Origin: Glandiceps talaboti
Lineage: Eukaryota; Hemichordata; Enteropneusta; Spengelidae
Assembly: GCF_964340395.1 (NCBI RefSeq)
Contig: NC_135568.1
Span: 20,284,581-20,348,580 of the forward strand
Length of the DNA: 64,000 bases
Direction of reading: 5' to 3'
Below, piece after piece: positions 12,370-21,822 of the stretch; within the stretch, counting starts at the first letter, position 1, and each line of letters begins with the position of its first letter. The notes beneath the pieces were generated by a model that was not told where the DNA came from, did no database searches, and saw only the letters and a list, made by a program, of their open reading frames with translations. The position numbers and the translations under genes were made by a program.

Positions 12370-13010
12370 ATATCGATATAATACAAAGATATGCTACCAT
12401 GACTTAGTTTGATGTACATTCTGTTCGTACATCGATATAATACAAAGATATGCTACCGTGACTTAGTTCGATGCACAGTCTGTCCATACATCGATATAAT
12501 ACAAAGATATGCTACTATGACTTAGTTTGATGTACATTCTGTCCATACATCGATATAATACAAAGATATGCTACCATGACTTAGTTTGTTGTACATTCTG
12601 TCCATACATCGATATAATACAAAGATATGCTACCGTGACTTAGTTTGATGTACAATCTGTCCATACATCAATATAATACAAAGATATGCTACCATGACTT
12701 AGTTTGTTGTACATTCTGTCCATACATCGATATAATACAAAGATATGCTACCGTGACTTAGTTTGATGTACATTCTGTCCATACATCGATATGATACAAA
12801 GATATGCTACCGTGACTTAGTTCGATGCACAGTCTGTCCGTACATCGATATAATACAAAGATATGCTACCATGACTTAGTTTCTTGTACATTCTGTCCGT
12901 ACATCGATAAAATACAAAGATATGCTACCATGACTTAGTTTGATGTACATTCTGTCCGTACATCGATAAAATACAAAGATATGCTACCATGACTTAGTTT
13001 GATGTACAGT
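12370..13010. repeat. Minisatellite, 59-bp unit, ~11 copies
   Basis: Units run TACATCGATATAATACAAAG, ATATGCTACCATGACTTAG, then TTTGATGTACATTCTGTCCA. They carry ATCGAT and sites alternating between CATGAC and CGTGAC. Copies are 90% or more alike by eye. Confidence 0.95.
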
Positions 13011-13607
13011 GTATACATTTACATATGTTGTAATAACTTAGTTCAGTACACACTCGGAAATCTATCAGTGTTTTTTAGTTCTAATTTTCAAAATTAAAAA
13101 AATTGTGTAGGTTCAATGGAAATAGTTTAAAGATTGAAAAGTACAATTCCATAATTTCTAAATATTAACTCAATGTAATCTGACATTAATACAAAAAATG
13201 ACCAAATTGACCAATTTATACACGCGTAGACATATGTTGCAAAAACATCAAAGTTCATATCCGTCACGTGAAATCCAATATACCTTCAGGGATAGTATAG
13301 GCACTGAGGTGTCACCTGACACACTTACCTGACCCATGAACTTCTACCACCAATAGTATATATGCATAAATTGTGATATGATTTATCAAATACGTAATTA
13401 TGAATAATAAATAGTTGATTCTTATGATGATGGTTATGTGTAAATATTGTCTATGGACTTAAAATGTCACACATTGCAAATATGTGTAAAAATAGACTAA
13501 GTGCTAAATTGAATGTCATCTGTTGATTAAAAGAAGTTGTTGGTGATTCAATGCTTACATTACACTCACCAAATTAAAAATCTGTGTGAAATATGTAATA
13601 TCTGAAA
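13011..13607. other. Unique spacer
   Basis: AT-rich, non-repetitive. No gene or RNA recognised. Confidence 0.5.
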
Positions 13608-14590
13608 TATAGGACAGCTGATTGTCTAAAGCCTTCATATAGCTTTCTAACTTAAAAGGTGTATATAGGACAGCTGATTGTCTAAAGCCTCCATATAGCT
13701 TAAAAGGTGTATATAGGACAGCTGATTGTCTAAAGCCTTCATATAACTTTCTAACTTAAAAGGTGTATATAGGACAGCTGATTGTCTAAAGCCTCCATAT
13801 AGCTTTCTAACTTAAAAGGTGTATATAGGACAGCTGATTGTCTAAAGCCTTCATATAACTTAAAAGGTGTATATAGGACAGCTGATTGTCTAAAGCCTTC
13901 ATATAGCTTTCTAACTTGAAAGGTGTATATAGGACAGCTGATTGTCTAAAGCCTTCATATAACTTTCTAACTTGAAAGGTGTATATAGGACAGCTGATTG
14001 TCTAAAGCCTTCATATAGCTTTCTAACTTGAAAGGTGTATATAGGACAGCTGATTGTCTAAAGCCTTCATATAACTTTCTAACTTGAAAGGTGTATATAG
14101 GACAGCTGATTGTCTAAAGCCTTCATATAACTTGAAAGGTGTATATAGGACAGCTGATTGTCTAAAGCCTTCATATAACTTTCTAACTTGAAAGGTGTAT
14201 ATAGGACAGCTGATTGTCTAAAGCCTTCATATAGCTTTCTAACTTGAAAGGTGTATATAGGACAGCTGATTGTCTAAAGCCTTCATATAACTTTCTAACT
14301 TGAAAGGTGTATATAGGACAGCTGATTGTCTAAAGCCTTCATATAACTTGAAAGGTGTATATAGGACAGCTGATTGTCTAAAGCCTTCATATAACTTTCT
14401 AACTTGAAAGGTGTATATAGGACAGCTGATTGTCTAAAGCCTTCATATAACTTGAAAGGTGTATATAGGACAGCTGATTGTCTAAAGCCTTCATATAACT
14501 TTCTAACTTGAAAGGTGTATATAGGACAGCTGATTGTCTAAAGCCTTCATATAACTTTCTAACTTAAAAGGTGTATATAGGACAGCTGAT
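13608..14590. repeat. 56/48-bp minisatellite, left part
   Basis: Units of TATAGGACAGCTGATTGTC, TAAAGCCTTCATATAACTTT, CTAACTTGAAAGGTGTA. Two lengths alternate: 56 bp, and 48 bp lacking the 8 bases between the direct repeats in AACTT-tct-AACTT, a slippage deletion. Each unit contains the E-box CAGCTG. The array is cut at 14590 by the LINE and continues at 19194. Confidence 0.96.
14586..14590. repeat. Target-site duplication of the LINE (CTGAT), 3' side
   Basis: CTGAT precedes the element tail here and recurs at 19194-19198 after its 5' end. The uninterrupted array reads CAGCTGATTGTC, so the 5-bp duplication is exact. Confidence 0.7.
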
Positions 14591-14803
14591 GTTGTTGTTG
14601 TTGTAGTTGTTGTATTTTATTTATTAACGTGTCCTATGTGGACTTAAAGTATACATTTGTTTATATGATCTGGCACAGTTGTTCATAACACTTGCCACAT
14701 CCAGCCCCTTGGGCTTATAAGACACAAATCCAATTTTTGCAAAATAAATAAATAAATACATAAAGAAAGAAACATTTTTTTTTTCAAGTGTGAGGAGTAT
14801 ATC

Positions 14804-17800
14804 TTACAAATTATACATTTTCTCCTTTCTCTTATTATAAGCATCAAAGATAAAGTTTGCCAACAGGTCAGGTGTTTTGATCATCAATAGTTCAATCTTA
14901 TCGATAATTTGAAAAGCACTGAAATCTGGGTATAAAGCACACACTCTACTAAATAAGGTATCTCTTAAAGAATTATACAGACAGCAATCAAAAAGAAAGT
15001 GTTTCTCATCTTCAATTTCTGATCCTAAACAAAAATTACAGGTTCTATCCTCCACTGGTAGCTGTTGAAATCTACCTGTTTCTATTTTTAAAGGTAAAAT
15101 GCCAGTTCTAAACTGAGCGAGAATAGAGCGTTTCGGTCTTGACAATGGTTGCAGTAAATATTTTTCTGTTTCATATTTTTTCTTGAAAGAAACATAAGTT
15201 CTTAACTTGGGTTTTCTACACACATCAGTAAACCACTTCCTTTCAAAAGTCTCTTTTAACTTACAAGAGGCATCATCCAAATTTAAAGCTTCAAGATTGA
15301 AAAACTTATTTTGTAAATTAATATTTCTGAATACATTAGCTATGTCATAAGACCAATTCTTGTATCTATCTCTTAAATTGTAATCCCACAAAAAGACAGC
15401 TTTAGTGATTCTATCATTTGACATCTTAACCACTCTATTCCAAAATCTGAGAATATTCAGTTTATGTCTTACATTAGATGAAGTCCAACCCATGTCACCA
15501 TTTATGGCAAGTTTTGGTGCAAATTTATGCACCCCAAGAAAATATCTTATTGCTCTATTTTGTAAAGATTCACATTTCATATTATCAACATAACCCCATA
15601 TCCCAGAGCAATAATCTGCAATTGGTATAACACAAGAGTCGAATAAAGTGGTAAAGGTGCGAAATCTAAAATCCCTGTATTTGTGTATTTTTGAGATTAC
15701 AGCTCCTAACGCCCTGCCCGCTGCATCACATAGTGTACCTGCTGTTACATCAAAATTTAAAAATTCGTCCAGTACAACCCCAAGATATTTGTAACTAGGA
15801 ACCATAACTAATGCTTTATCGTTGTATTGAAAAACAAAATTTGTTCTCTCAATATTTGGACCCCTAAAATGTACAATTTGTGTTTTGGCCTCATTAACGA
15901 CCATACGCCACTTTTGACACCAGTGGGCGAGTACTGTGATTGCTCCTTGAAGTTTATCTTCGGAATCTGATACAATCACTATATCATCAGCATAAAGTAG
16001 GACACTAATCATCCGATCACCCACTGGAATGCCAATGTGAAGGTCATTAATTTCGACTGCTAAATCATTTAAGTATACCGAAAATAAAGTGGGAGAAAGA
16101 ACATCCCCCTGTCTAACCCCAGAGCTTGTACTGAACCATGGAGACAAAAGACCATTGACATTGATACAAGAAAATGGGTTGTGATACATATTCTTAATAG
16201 CATTGTAAAAGTTACCATTAATGCCATAGTGAAGTAACTTATAAAATAGCATATCTCTGTTAACCCAATCAAAGGCTTTTTTCATGTCTACAAATGCAGC
16301 AAAAGTTGACAAACCTTGAGCTTTTCTATTTCTAATTATGGATGTTAGAACAAATATGTGATCTACACAAGCCCTTGATTTCCTAAAGCCATTTTGTTCA
16401 TCAACTATTAGATTTTCTGAATCGAGAAATGTCACCAATCTATTATTTAGAATACCTGAGAAAAGTTTACTTACAGTGGAGAGAAGACTGACGCCCCTGT
16501 AATTTAAAGGGATACGTGGGTCATTATGCAAATTCTTTGGAATAGGTTTAATAATAGCTTTCCCCCATATGCTTGGCATAATACCCAAACAAAATATATA
16601 TTGGAATAACCTATGAAGCAATGCTATAGATAAATCATTTTTGAACACTTCATTAGGGAGGTTATCTAAACCCACTGCTTTTTTATTCTTTGCATTGTTA
16701 ACTACTTGATAAACCTCTTCAATTGAAATATCACGATTCAGAAAAACATTGTAACTTTGAGAATCAGTACAATCCCTTTCTAGATGAATCTTACTACTCA
16801 CAGCATGTTGGAAAAAAGCACTGTCAAATGAGTGAGCCCCTTCCGGTATATTGTAAAGGCCTTCAAAATCAACTTTCCACCTATCTAGAACTGCATCAGT
16901 ATCATAAACTATAGAACCATCATTATCGTAAACTTCCATGGGGACATCTTTATTTCTTTTAGGACCCAATTTATTCACATGGTTCCAAAACTCATTTGGG
17001 TTATCTGTATTCAAAGTCTCAATGTCATCCATAAGTTTCCTATAGTGAGACCTTTTCAGCTGTCTATATTGCTGATCAAATAAATGCCTGGAATTAATAA
17101 AAGACAGTCTAGCTTTTAATCTTTGTGACTTTGAGCCTTTATAATGTAGGAAGGATTTTTCTTTCGACCTCATGCTTTTCCACAATGTTGTGAGTTCAGA
17201 GTTCCAGAATGGTTTATAACTTTTAGAATACCTTGAACAAGTAGGGGGGTCTGAATAGTCTAGCAAAGAATCCATTTCTGTAAAAAAGCACTTACAAAAT
17301 TTGTCATAGATATCATCCACATCCCTTTGAGTGTTTTTATTACTTTCAAGCAAATCAATTATTTCCAGAGTAGCACGTCTACTTATCTCTGAATCTAAAA
17401 AATTTGTGGGAATATTTGAAACATTGTATCTCCTTTTCTTGTCAGGAGTGGGCTGTGTACTATGACTTTTGTCTTTGCTTTCAGAATGTACATCATAAAC
17501 TGTAAAAGTGACAGACAATACAGAATGATCTGGTAAAGCACATTCACCAATGTAACCGTGTAGGTTATACATATCAATCAAGGAAGAAATAGGTTGTACA
17601 TTAAAATCCTGACAAAAGTCTATACACTCATGAGGGAAGATAACATAGTCAACAACGGCTTTTCCTCTATGAGAGACTGAAGTAAAATTGTCATTTAGAG
17701 GACAGATTCTACCATTTAAAACAGCCATCTTAGAATCTTTTAAGAATTCAATCAAGGTCTCCCCATGTTTGTTTACAAATGTGTCTATATGTACTCTTTT

Positions 17801-18337
17801 TGGAATGTGATCAATCTCCCCGATAAAGTCATTTGCTGTTCCAATACGTGCATTAAAATCGCCACAAATAATGATATTATCACTTTGATTATTAACATAC
17901 ATTTGGCAGATTAAATGACTGTAGAAAGAAATAGCATCTTTACCCCATGTAGAGTTTTCTGGAGAGAGATAACATGTAAATACAATGAACTCATAATGTG
18001 TAAACTTATGAACAAATTTTACACCTAAGATACCATCAAAAGAGCTATCACAAATAGAAATGTTGTACAATTCAAATAAATCATTTTTTATCAAGAGGCC
18101 TACACCACCTGAGGCACGAAAGGCTTTTTTGTGAACAAACTTTCTATGAGAACCATACCAACTATAACCTGCAATATCAATGCTATTATGTTGTTTAAGA
18201 TGCGTTTCACTAAGACTAACAATGTCCGGGTTTTTACAAAGAATTACTTTCTCAATTAAGTCCTTATTTTTTGTGGTCCAACCATTAATATTCCAATGGA
18301 GTATCGTAATGGTGGATCCAAGGGGCTGTCCTGTTTC
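14804..18337 (-). CDS. LINE ORF2: APE endonuclease - reverse transcriptase - CCHC
   Basis: It makes the nick and the cDNA in target-primed reverse transcription. The frame is open from 18337, right after the ORF1 stop, for about 1,177 codons. No ATG lies in the first ~80; the first start-like codon is a TTG at 18094. Between them the translation has WNING and SETHL, the expected N-terminal endonuclease motifs, so the true protein begins upstream of 18094. Numbering from 18094: GDFNARIG at 78-85 and LPDHSVL at 187-193 (endonuclease catalytic core); RT from about 500, with FVDMKKAFDWVN at 601, GVRQGDVLSPTLF at 659 and YADD at 701-704. A C-x2-C-x9-H-x4-C zinc motif sits at 1019-1037. No RNase H motif seen. 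All catalytic signatures look intact. Confidence 0.93.
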   Translation of the reverse strand, partial: ETGQPLGSTITILHWNINGWTTKNKDLIEKVILCKNPDIVSLSETHLKQHNSIDIAGYSWYGSHRKFVHKKAFRASGGVGLLIKNDLFELYNISICDSSFDGILGVKFVHKFTHYEFIVFTCYLSPENSTWGKDAISFYSHLICQMYVNNQSDNIIICGDFNARIGTANDFIGEIDHIPKRVHIDTFVNKHGETLIEFLKDSKMAVLNGRICPLNDNFTSVSHRGKAVVDYVIFPHECIDFCQDFNVQPISSLIDMYNLHGYIGECALPDHSVLSVTFTVYDVHSESKDKSHSTQPTPDKKRRYNVSNIPTNFLDSEISRRATLEIIDLLESNKNTQRDVDDIYDKFCKCFFTEMDSLLDYSDPPTCSRYSKSYKPFWNSELTTLWKSMRSKEKSFLHYKGSKSQRLKARLSFINSRHLFDQQYRQLKRSHYRKLMDDIETLNTDNPNEFWNHVNKLGPKRNKDVPMEVYDNDGSIVYDTDAVLDRWKVDFEGLYNIPEGAHSFDSAFFQHAVSSKIHLERDCTDSQSYNVFLNRDISIEEVYQVVNNAKNKKAVGLDNLPNEVFKNDLSIALLHRLFQYIFCLGIMPSIWGKAIIKPIPKNLHNDPRIPLNYRGVSLLSTVSKLFSGILNNRLVTFLDSENLIVDEQNGFRKSRACVDHIFVLTSIIRNRKAQGLSTFAAFVDMKKAFDWVNRDMLFYKLLHYGINGNFYNAIKNMYHNPFSCINVNGLLSPWFSTSSGVRQGDVLSPTLFSVYLNDLAVEINDLHIGIPVGDRMISVLLYADDIVIVSDSEDKLQGAITVLAHWCQKWRMVVNEAKTQIVHFRGPNIERTNFVFQYNDKALVMVPSYKYLGVVLDEFLNFDVTAGTLCDAAGRALGAVISKIHKYRDFRFRTFTTLFDSCVIPIADYCSGIWGYVDNMKCESLQNRAIRYFLGVHKFAPKLAINGDMGWTSSNVRHKLNILRFWNRVVKMSNDRITKAVFLWDYNLRDRYKNWSYDIANVFRNINLQNKFFNLEALNLDDASCKLKETFERKWFTDVCRKPKLRTYVSFKKKYETEKYLLQPLSRPKRSILAQFRTGILPLKIETGRFQQLPVEDRTCNFCLGSEIEDEKHFLFDCCLYNSLRDTLFSRVCALYPDFSAFQIIDKIELLMIKTPDLLANFIFDAYNKRKEKMYNL

Positions 18338-19087
18338 TCACCCTTCTCTGCTCATATCCGCTCTGCCTCTATCTTCACCTTTGATAAGTCGCCCACTGCC
18401 AGAGAATTTGTACTGATCTCCATTCGGCAGGTCCTTCAGAATGGCTCTCATGTTTAGTTCAATTAGCCGCTCAGCATGGGACTTACACGAATGTATATAT
18501 ACTCGGTCAAAGCCGTCGGCGTCTTTCAACATGGATTTCGCCCGTAGGACCTTCACTTTAGTCGCTAAGTCTGCGAATTCAACCTTCACTACGCCTGGAC
18601 GATTATTTCGAGGACGCATTCTACAACAATGGTCAATCTGAACATCAGGAAGTTCAAGTCCGGAGTGAATTAGCTGCGCCACCTTCATATCAAGGTCTTC
18701 TTCGTCGCCGTCCGCGTCCAAGTTCACAACGATGATTGAACGGTTTGGGTCAAAGGTCGTCTTGTCGTTTTTACGTGATAGATTATTTTCTAGGCTATCT
18801 TCAACCTTACGTTCTAACCTCTCAACCCGAGTGCGTAGACCAGCTATCTCCAGCATAAGCTCATCTTTAATCTCCTTGGTAGAACTCCTCATTTCCGATA
18901 ATAACTTTGCCTGGTTGCTGTCAATGCGGTCAAGTCTGGAACTCAGCTTTTCAATAGCCGCCATGACACCACTATTTTGCTCACCAGCTCCTTCGTCAGT
19001 GGCAGCAACACTGGCGGAGGTACTTCTAGCACGAGTTTCCATACCACCTTTGGTCAACTTAGTCTGGGGAGGTTTATTTCCCGACAT
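18338..19087 (-). CDS. LINE ORF1: coiled-coil/RRM-like RNA-binding protein
   Basis: 249 codons from ATG to TGA. A Ser/Thr-rich start (1-40) is followed by a heptad-like helix at about 43-100 (AAIEKLSSRLDRIDSNQAKL onwards), then an RRM-like segment at about 117-185 beginning RSIIVVNLDADGDEEDL, and a basic C-terminal domain at 186-240. This order is that of L1-type (transposase_22) ORF1 proteins, which trimerise and coat the element RNA; I infer the same role. The stop is UGA, immediately followed in the same frame by ORF2. ORF1 has higher GC content than the rest of the element. Confidence 0.88.
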   Translation of the reverse strand: MSGNKPPQTKLTKGGMETRARSTSASVAATDEGAGEQNSGVMAAIEKLSSRLDRIDSNQAKLLSEMRSSTKEIKDELMLEIAGLRTRVERLERKVEDSLENNLSRKNDKTTFDPNRSIIVVNLDADGDEEDLDMKVAQLIHSGLELPDVQIDHCCRMRPRNNRPGVVKVEFADLATKVKVLRAKSMLKDADGFDRVYIHSCKSHAERLIELNMRAILKDLPNGDQYKFSGSGRLIKGEDRGRADMSREG

Positions 19088-19193
19088 GTTGCATCAAATA
19101 GTCACTATTCGTTACAAAAAGGCACGCAAATATCGGAGAAATTTCTGCCCAACTTCAAAAACATGCGTTACTCCTCACGCATGCGTACTACTA
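19088..19193 (-). promoter_or_regulatory. LINE 5' leader with ACGCATGCGT palindrome
   Basis: A short leader before ORF1. Near the element's 5' end it contains the 10-bp palindrome ACGCATGCGT in TACGCATGCGTG, resembling an NRF1-type site, and a second ACGCATG. LINE promoters are normally internal to the 5' leader. The promoter role is inference. Confidence 0.4.
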
Positions 19194-20527
19194 CTGATTG
19201 TCTAAAGCCTTCATATAACTTTCTAACTTGAAAGGTGTATATAGGACAGCTGATTGTCTAAAGCCTTCATATAACTTTCTAACTTGAAAGGTGTATATAG
19301 GACAGCTGATTGTCTAAAGCCTTCATATAACTTTCTAACTTGAAAGGTGTATATAGGACAGCTGATTGTCTAAAGCCTTCATATAACTTTCTAACTTGAA
19401 AGGTGTATATAGGACAGCTGATTGTCTAAAGCCTTCATATAACTTGAAAGGTGTATATAGGACAGCTGATTGTCTAAAGCCTTCATATAACTTTCTAACT
19501 TGAAAGGTGTATATAGGACAGCTGATTGTCTAAAGCCTTCATATAACTTTCTAACTTAAAAGGTGTATATAGGACAGCTGATTGTCTAAAGCCTTCATAT
19601 AACTTTCTAACTTGAAAGGTGTATATAGGACAGCTGATTGTCTAAAGCCTTCATATAGCTTAAAAGGTGTATATAGGACAGCTGATTGTCTAAAGCCTTC
19701 ATATAACTTGAAAGGTGTATATAGGACAGCTGATTGTCTAAAGCCTTCATATAACTTTCTAACTTGAAAGGTGTATATAGGACAGCTGATTGTCTAAAGC
19801 CTTCATATAACTTAAAAGGTGTATATAGGACAGCTGATTGTCTAAAGCCTTCATATAACTTGAAAGGTGTATATAGGACAGCTGATTGTCTAAAGCCTTC
19901 ATATAGCTTTCTAACTTGAAAGGTGTATATAGGACAGCTGATTGTCTAAAGCCTTCATATAACTTTCTAACTTGAAAGGTGTATATAGGACAGCTGATTG
20001 TCTAAAGCCTTCATATAACTGTCTAACTTGAAAGGTGTATATAGGACAGCTGATTGTCTAAAGCCTTCATATAACTTTCTAACTTGAAAGGTGTATATAG
20101 GACAGCTGATTGTCTAAAGCCTTCATATAACTTGAAAGGTGTATATAGGACAGCTGATTGTCTAAAGCCTTCATATAACTTTCTAACTTGAAAGGTGTAT
20201 ATAGGACAGCTGATTGTCTAAAGCCTTCATATAACTTTCTAACTTAAAAGGTGTATATAGGACAGCTGATTGTCTAAAGCCTTCATATAACTTTCTAACT
20301 TGAAAGGTGTATATAGGACAGCTGATTGTCTAAAGCCTTCATATAACTTGAAAGGTGTATATAGGACAGCTGATTGTCTAAAGCCTTCATATAACTTTCT
20401 AACTTGAAAGGTGTATATAGGACAGCTGATTGTCTAAAGCCTTCATATAACTTTCTAACTTGAAAGGTGTATATAGGACAGCTGATTGTCTAAAGCCTTC
20501 ATATAACTTTCTAACTTGAAAGGTGTA
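19194..20527. repeat. 56/48-bp minisatellite, right part
   Basis: The continuation of the array interrupted at 14590, with the same 56- and 48-bp unit types and single-base variants (CTTGAAAGG/CTTAAAAGG, ATAACTT/ATAGCTT). The first five bases are the second CTGAT target-site copy. Confidence 0.96.
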
Positions 20528-21822
20528 ACTACTGTACAGTCTCAAACCAATAATATTTTCACTGAAAATTGTTCCAATACCAAATAATTAGACTTTGTAC
20601 ATGTTCATTTGAGGTCTATTTTAGCCATAAGTACTGTAGTTATAAATCTAGATTGCATTGCAGACATGTTTTGGGTACAGACCCAAAATCAATTTGATTG
20701 GATTTCTTGTACCATACTAAATGTACAGCTACACAAATGTGTTTATCTACAGCTGATTCAATACTGTTTAGGGTATATGGTTGTCTGGATGCCAACATGG
20801 TCTCTAACTAAACCATGAGAATGGAGGTGTAAATCTAGGTATAGAACTAAACTAGGTACGATATCATTTTTAACAAATATTCCAGTTGCAGGTAGTATAC
20901 CTTTAACAGTTACAGGAAATACCTGAGTCATCAAAAAACCAAGACTTTAAAAGTTCTTTATTATCTATCACTTTAATTACCAATGGTAGTATTTTGAAAA
21001 CAATGTAAGGATATCTGTCATTTTATGGCTAGCTCTTTTACATTTGTTGGGAGTTACTTGACAGCTGGAATTAGAATATCTGTCATTTTATGGGCTAGTT
21101 GTTTTACATTGACAGTCAGCTAGTTTGTTGTACACATTAAACATGTAACTGAAAGCTTATAGTAAGGGACGATCACACAATGTCACACAAGCTCAACCAG
21201 CAAACTTTGTTCATTAATTGGGGGGGGGGGGGAATCTGGCGTCAATGCGATTGCTGAATTCATTTTTGCACTTCCAACCAGCTTCTGTATTTACTACTGA
21301 GATGTTGATAAGGCCTTATGTATTCAAGAAAAAAATCATAAAATCATCGTCCCTAACAAATAACAACTAACACAAACTGAATTAATTTGTTTTGATTTAC
21401 ATTCCAATCTTCCAACAGATATTATAGCAAAGGTTTAATAAATATGTTTACATACATGACATGATTAGACATGAATAGAATAAATTAAATTCTTACAAAC
21501 AAACAAACACCAAGAATTCAAGTTATGTTCTGTACATTCTTAACATACAATTGAATGATTAATACACAGAATGTAATCAAAACAAAATACTTTACTTGGA
21601 CATAAACAAGGGTGGTTTCTTTATCCTCTCTAGTTTTGTTGTCATTATGGCAGTCATGAAAATACACAAACCATGGAGTAACAAGTAGTTTCTGCTGAAA
21701 GAAAAAAATACTAAAACCAACATCTTGCCATATATATACTTCAAAGAATATAATTTTCAACAGAGGTGTCTCACAAATAGAAATATTTGATGTGTGTAGC
21801 TGTCTTCATTATACACACTGCT
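20528..21822. other. Unique DNA with a 13-G run
   Basis: Non-repetitive, AT-rich. It has a G13 run at 21220-21232 and a two-copy direct repeat around ATATCTGTCATTTTATGG (near 21010 and 21077). No exon or RNA gene recognised. Confidence 0.55.

Larger units (their letters stand above)
14591..19193 (-). mobile_element. Full-length-looking non-LTR retrotransposon (LINE)
   Basis: A 4.6-kb insertion on the minus strand inside the 56-bp array, flanked by CTGAT duplications. In element orientation: a ~106-bp 5' leader, ORF1 (18338-19087), an in-frame UGA, ORF2 with endonuclease and reverse transcriptase (14804-18337), and a ~210-bp 3' UTR ending in an ACAACAACA-type simple tail (14591-14615). The 3' UTR contains AGCCC-aa-GGGGCT, a stem-loop like those near L2/CR1-type tails. 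APE endonuclease, no visible RNase H and a C-terminal CCHC suggest a CR1/L2/Jockey-related clade; the exact clade is unresolved. Apart from the one UGA the reading frame is unbroken, so the insertion is probably young. Confidence 0.93.

Noticed and set aside
18732-19231. Plus-strand ORFs of 84-157 codons
   Set aside because: Shadows of LINE ORF1, which has the convincing frame on the minus strand.
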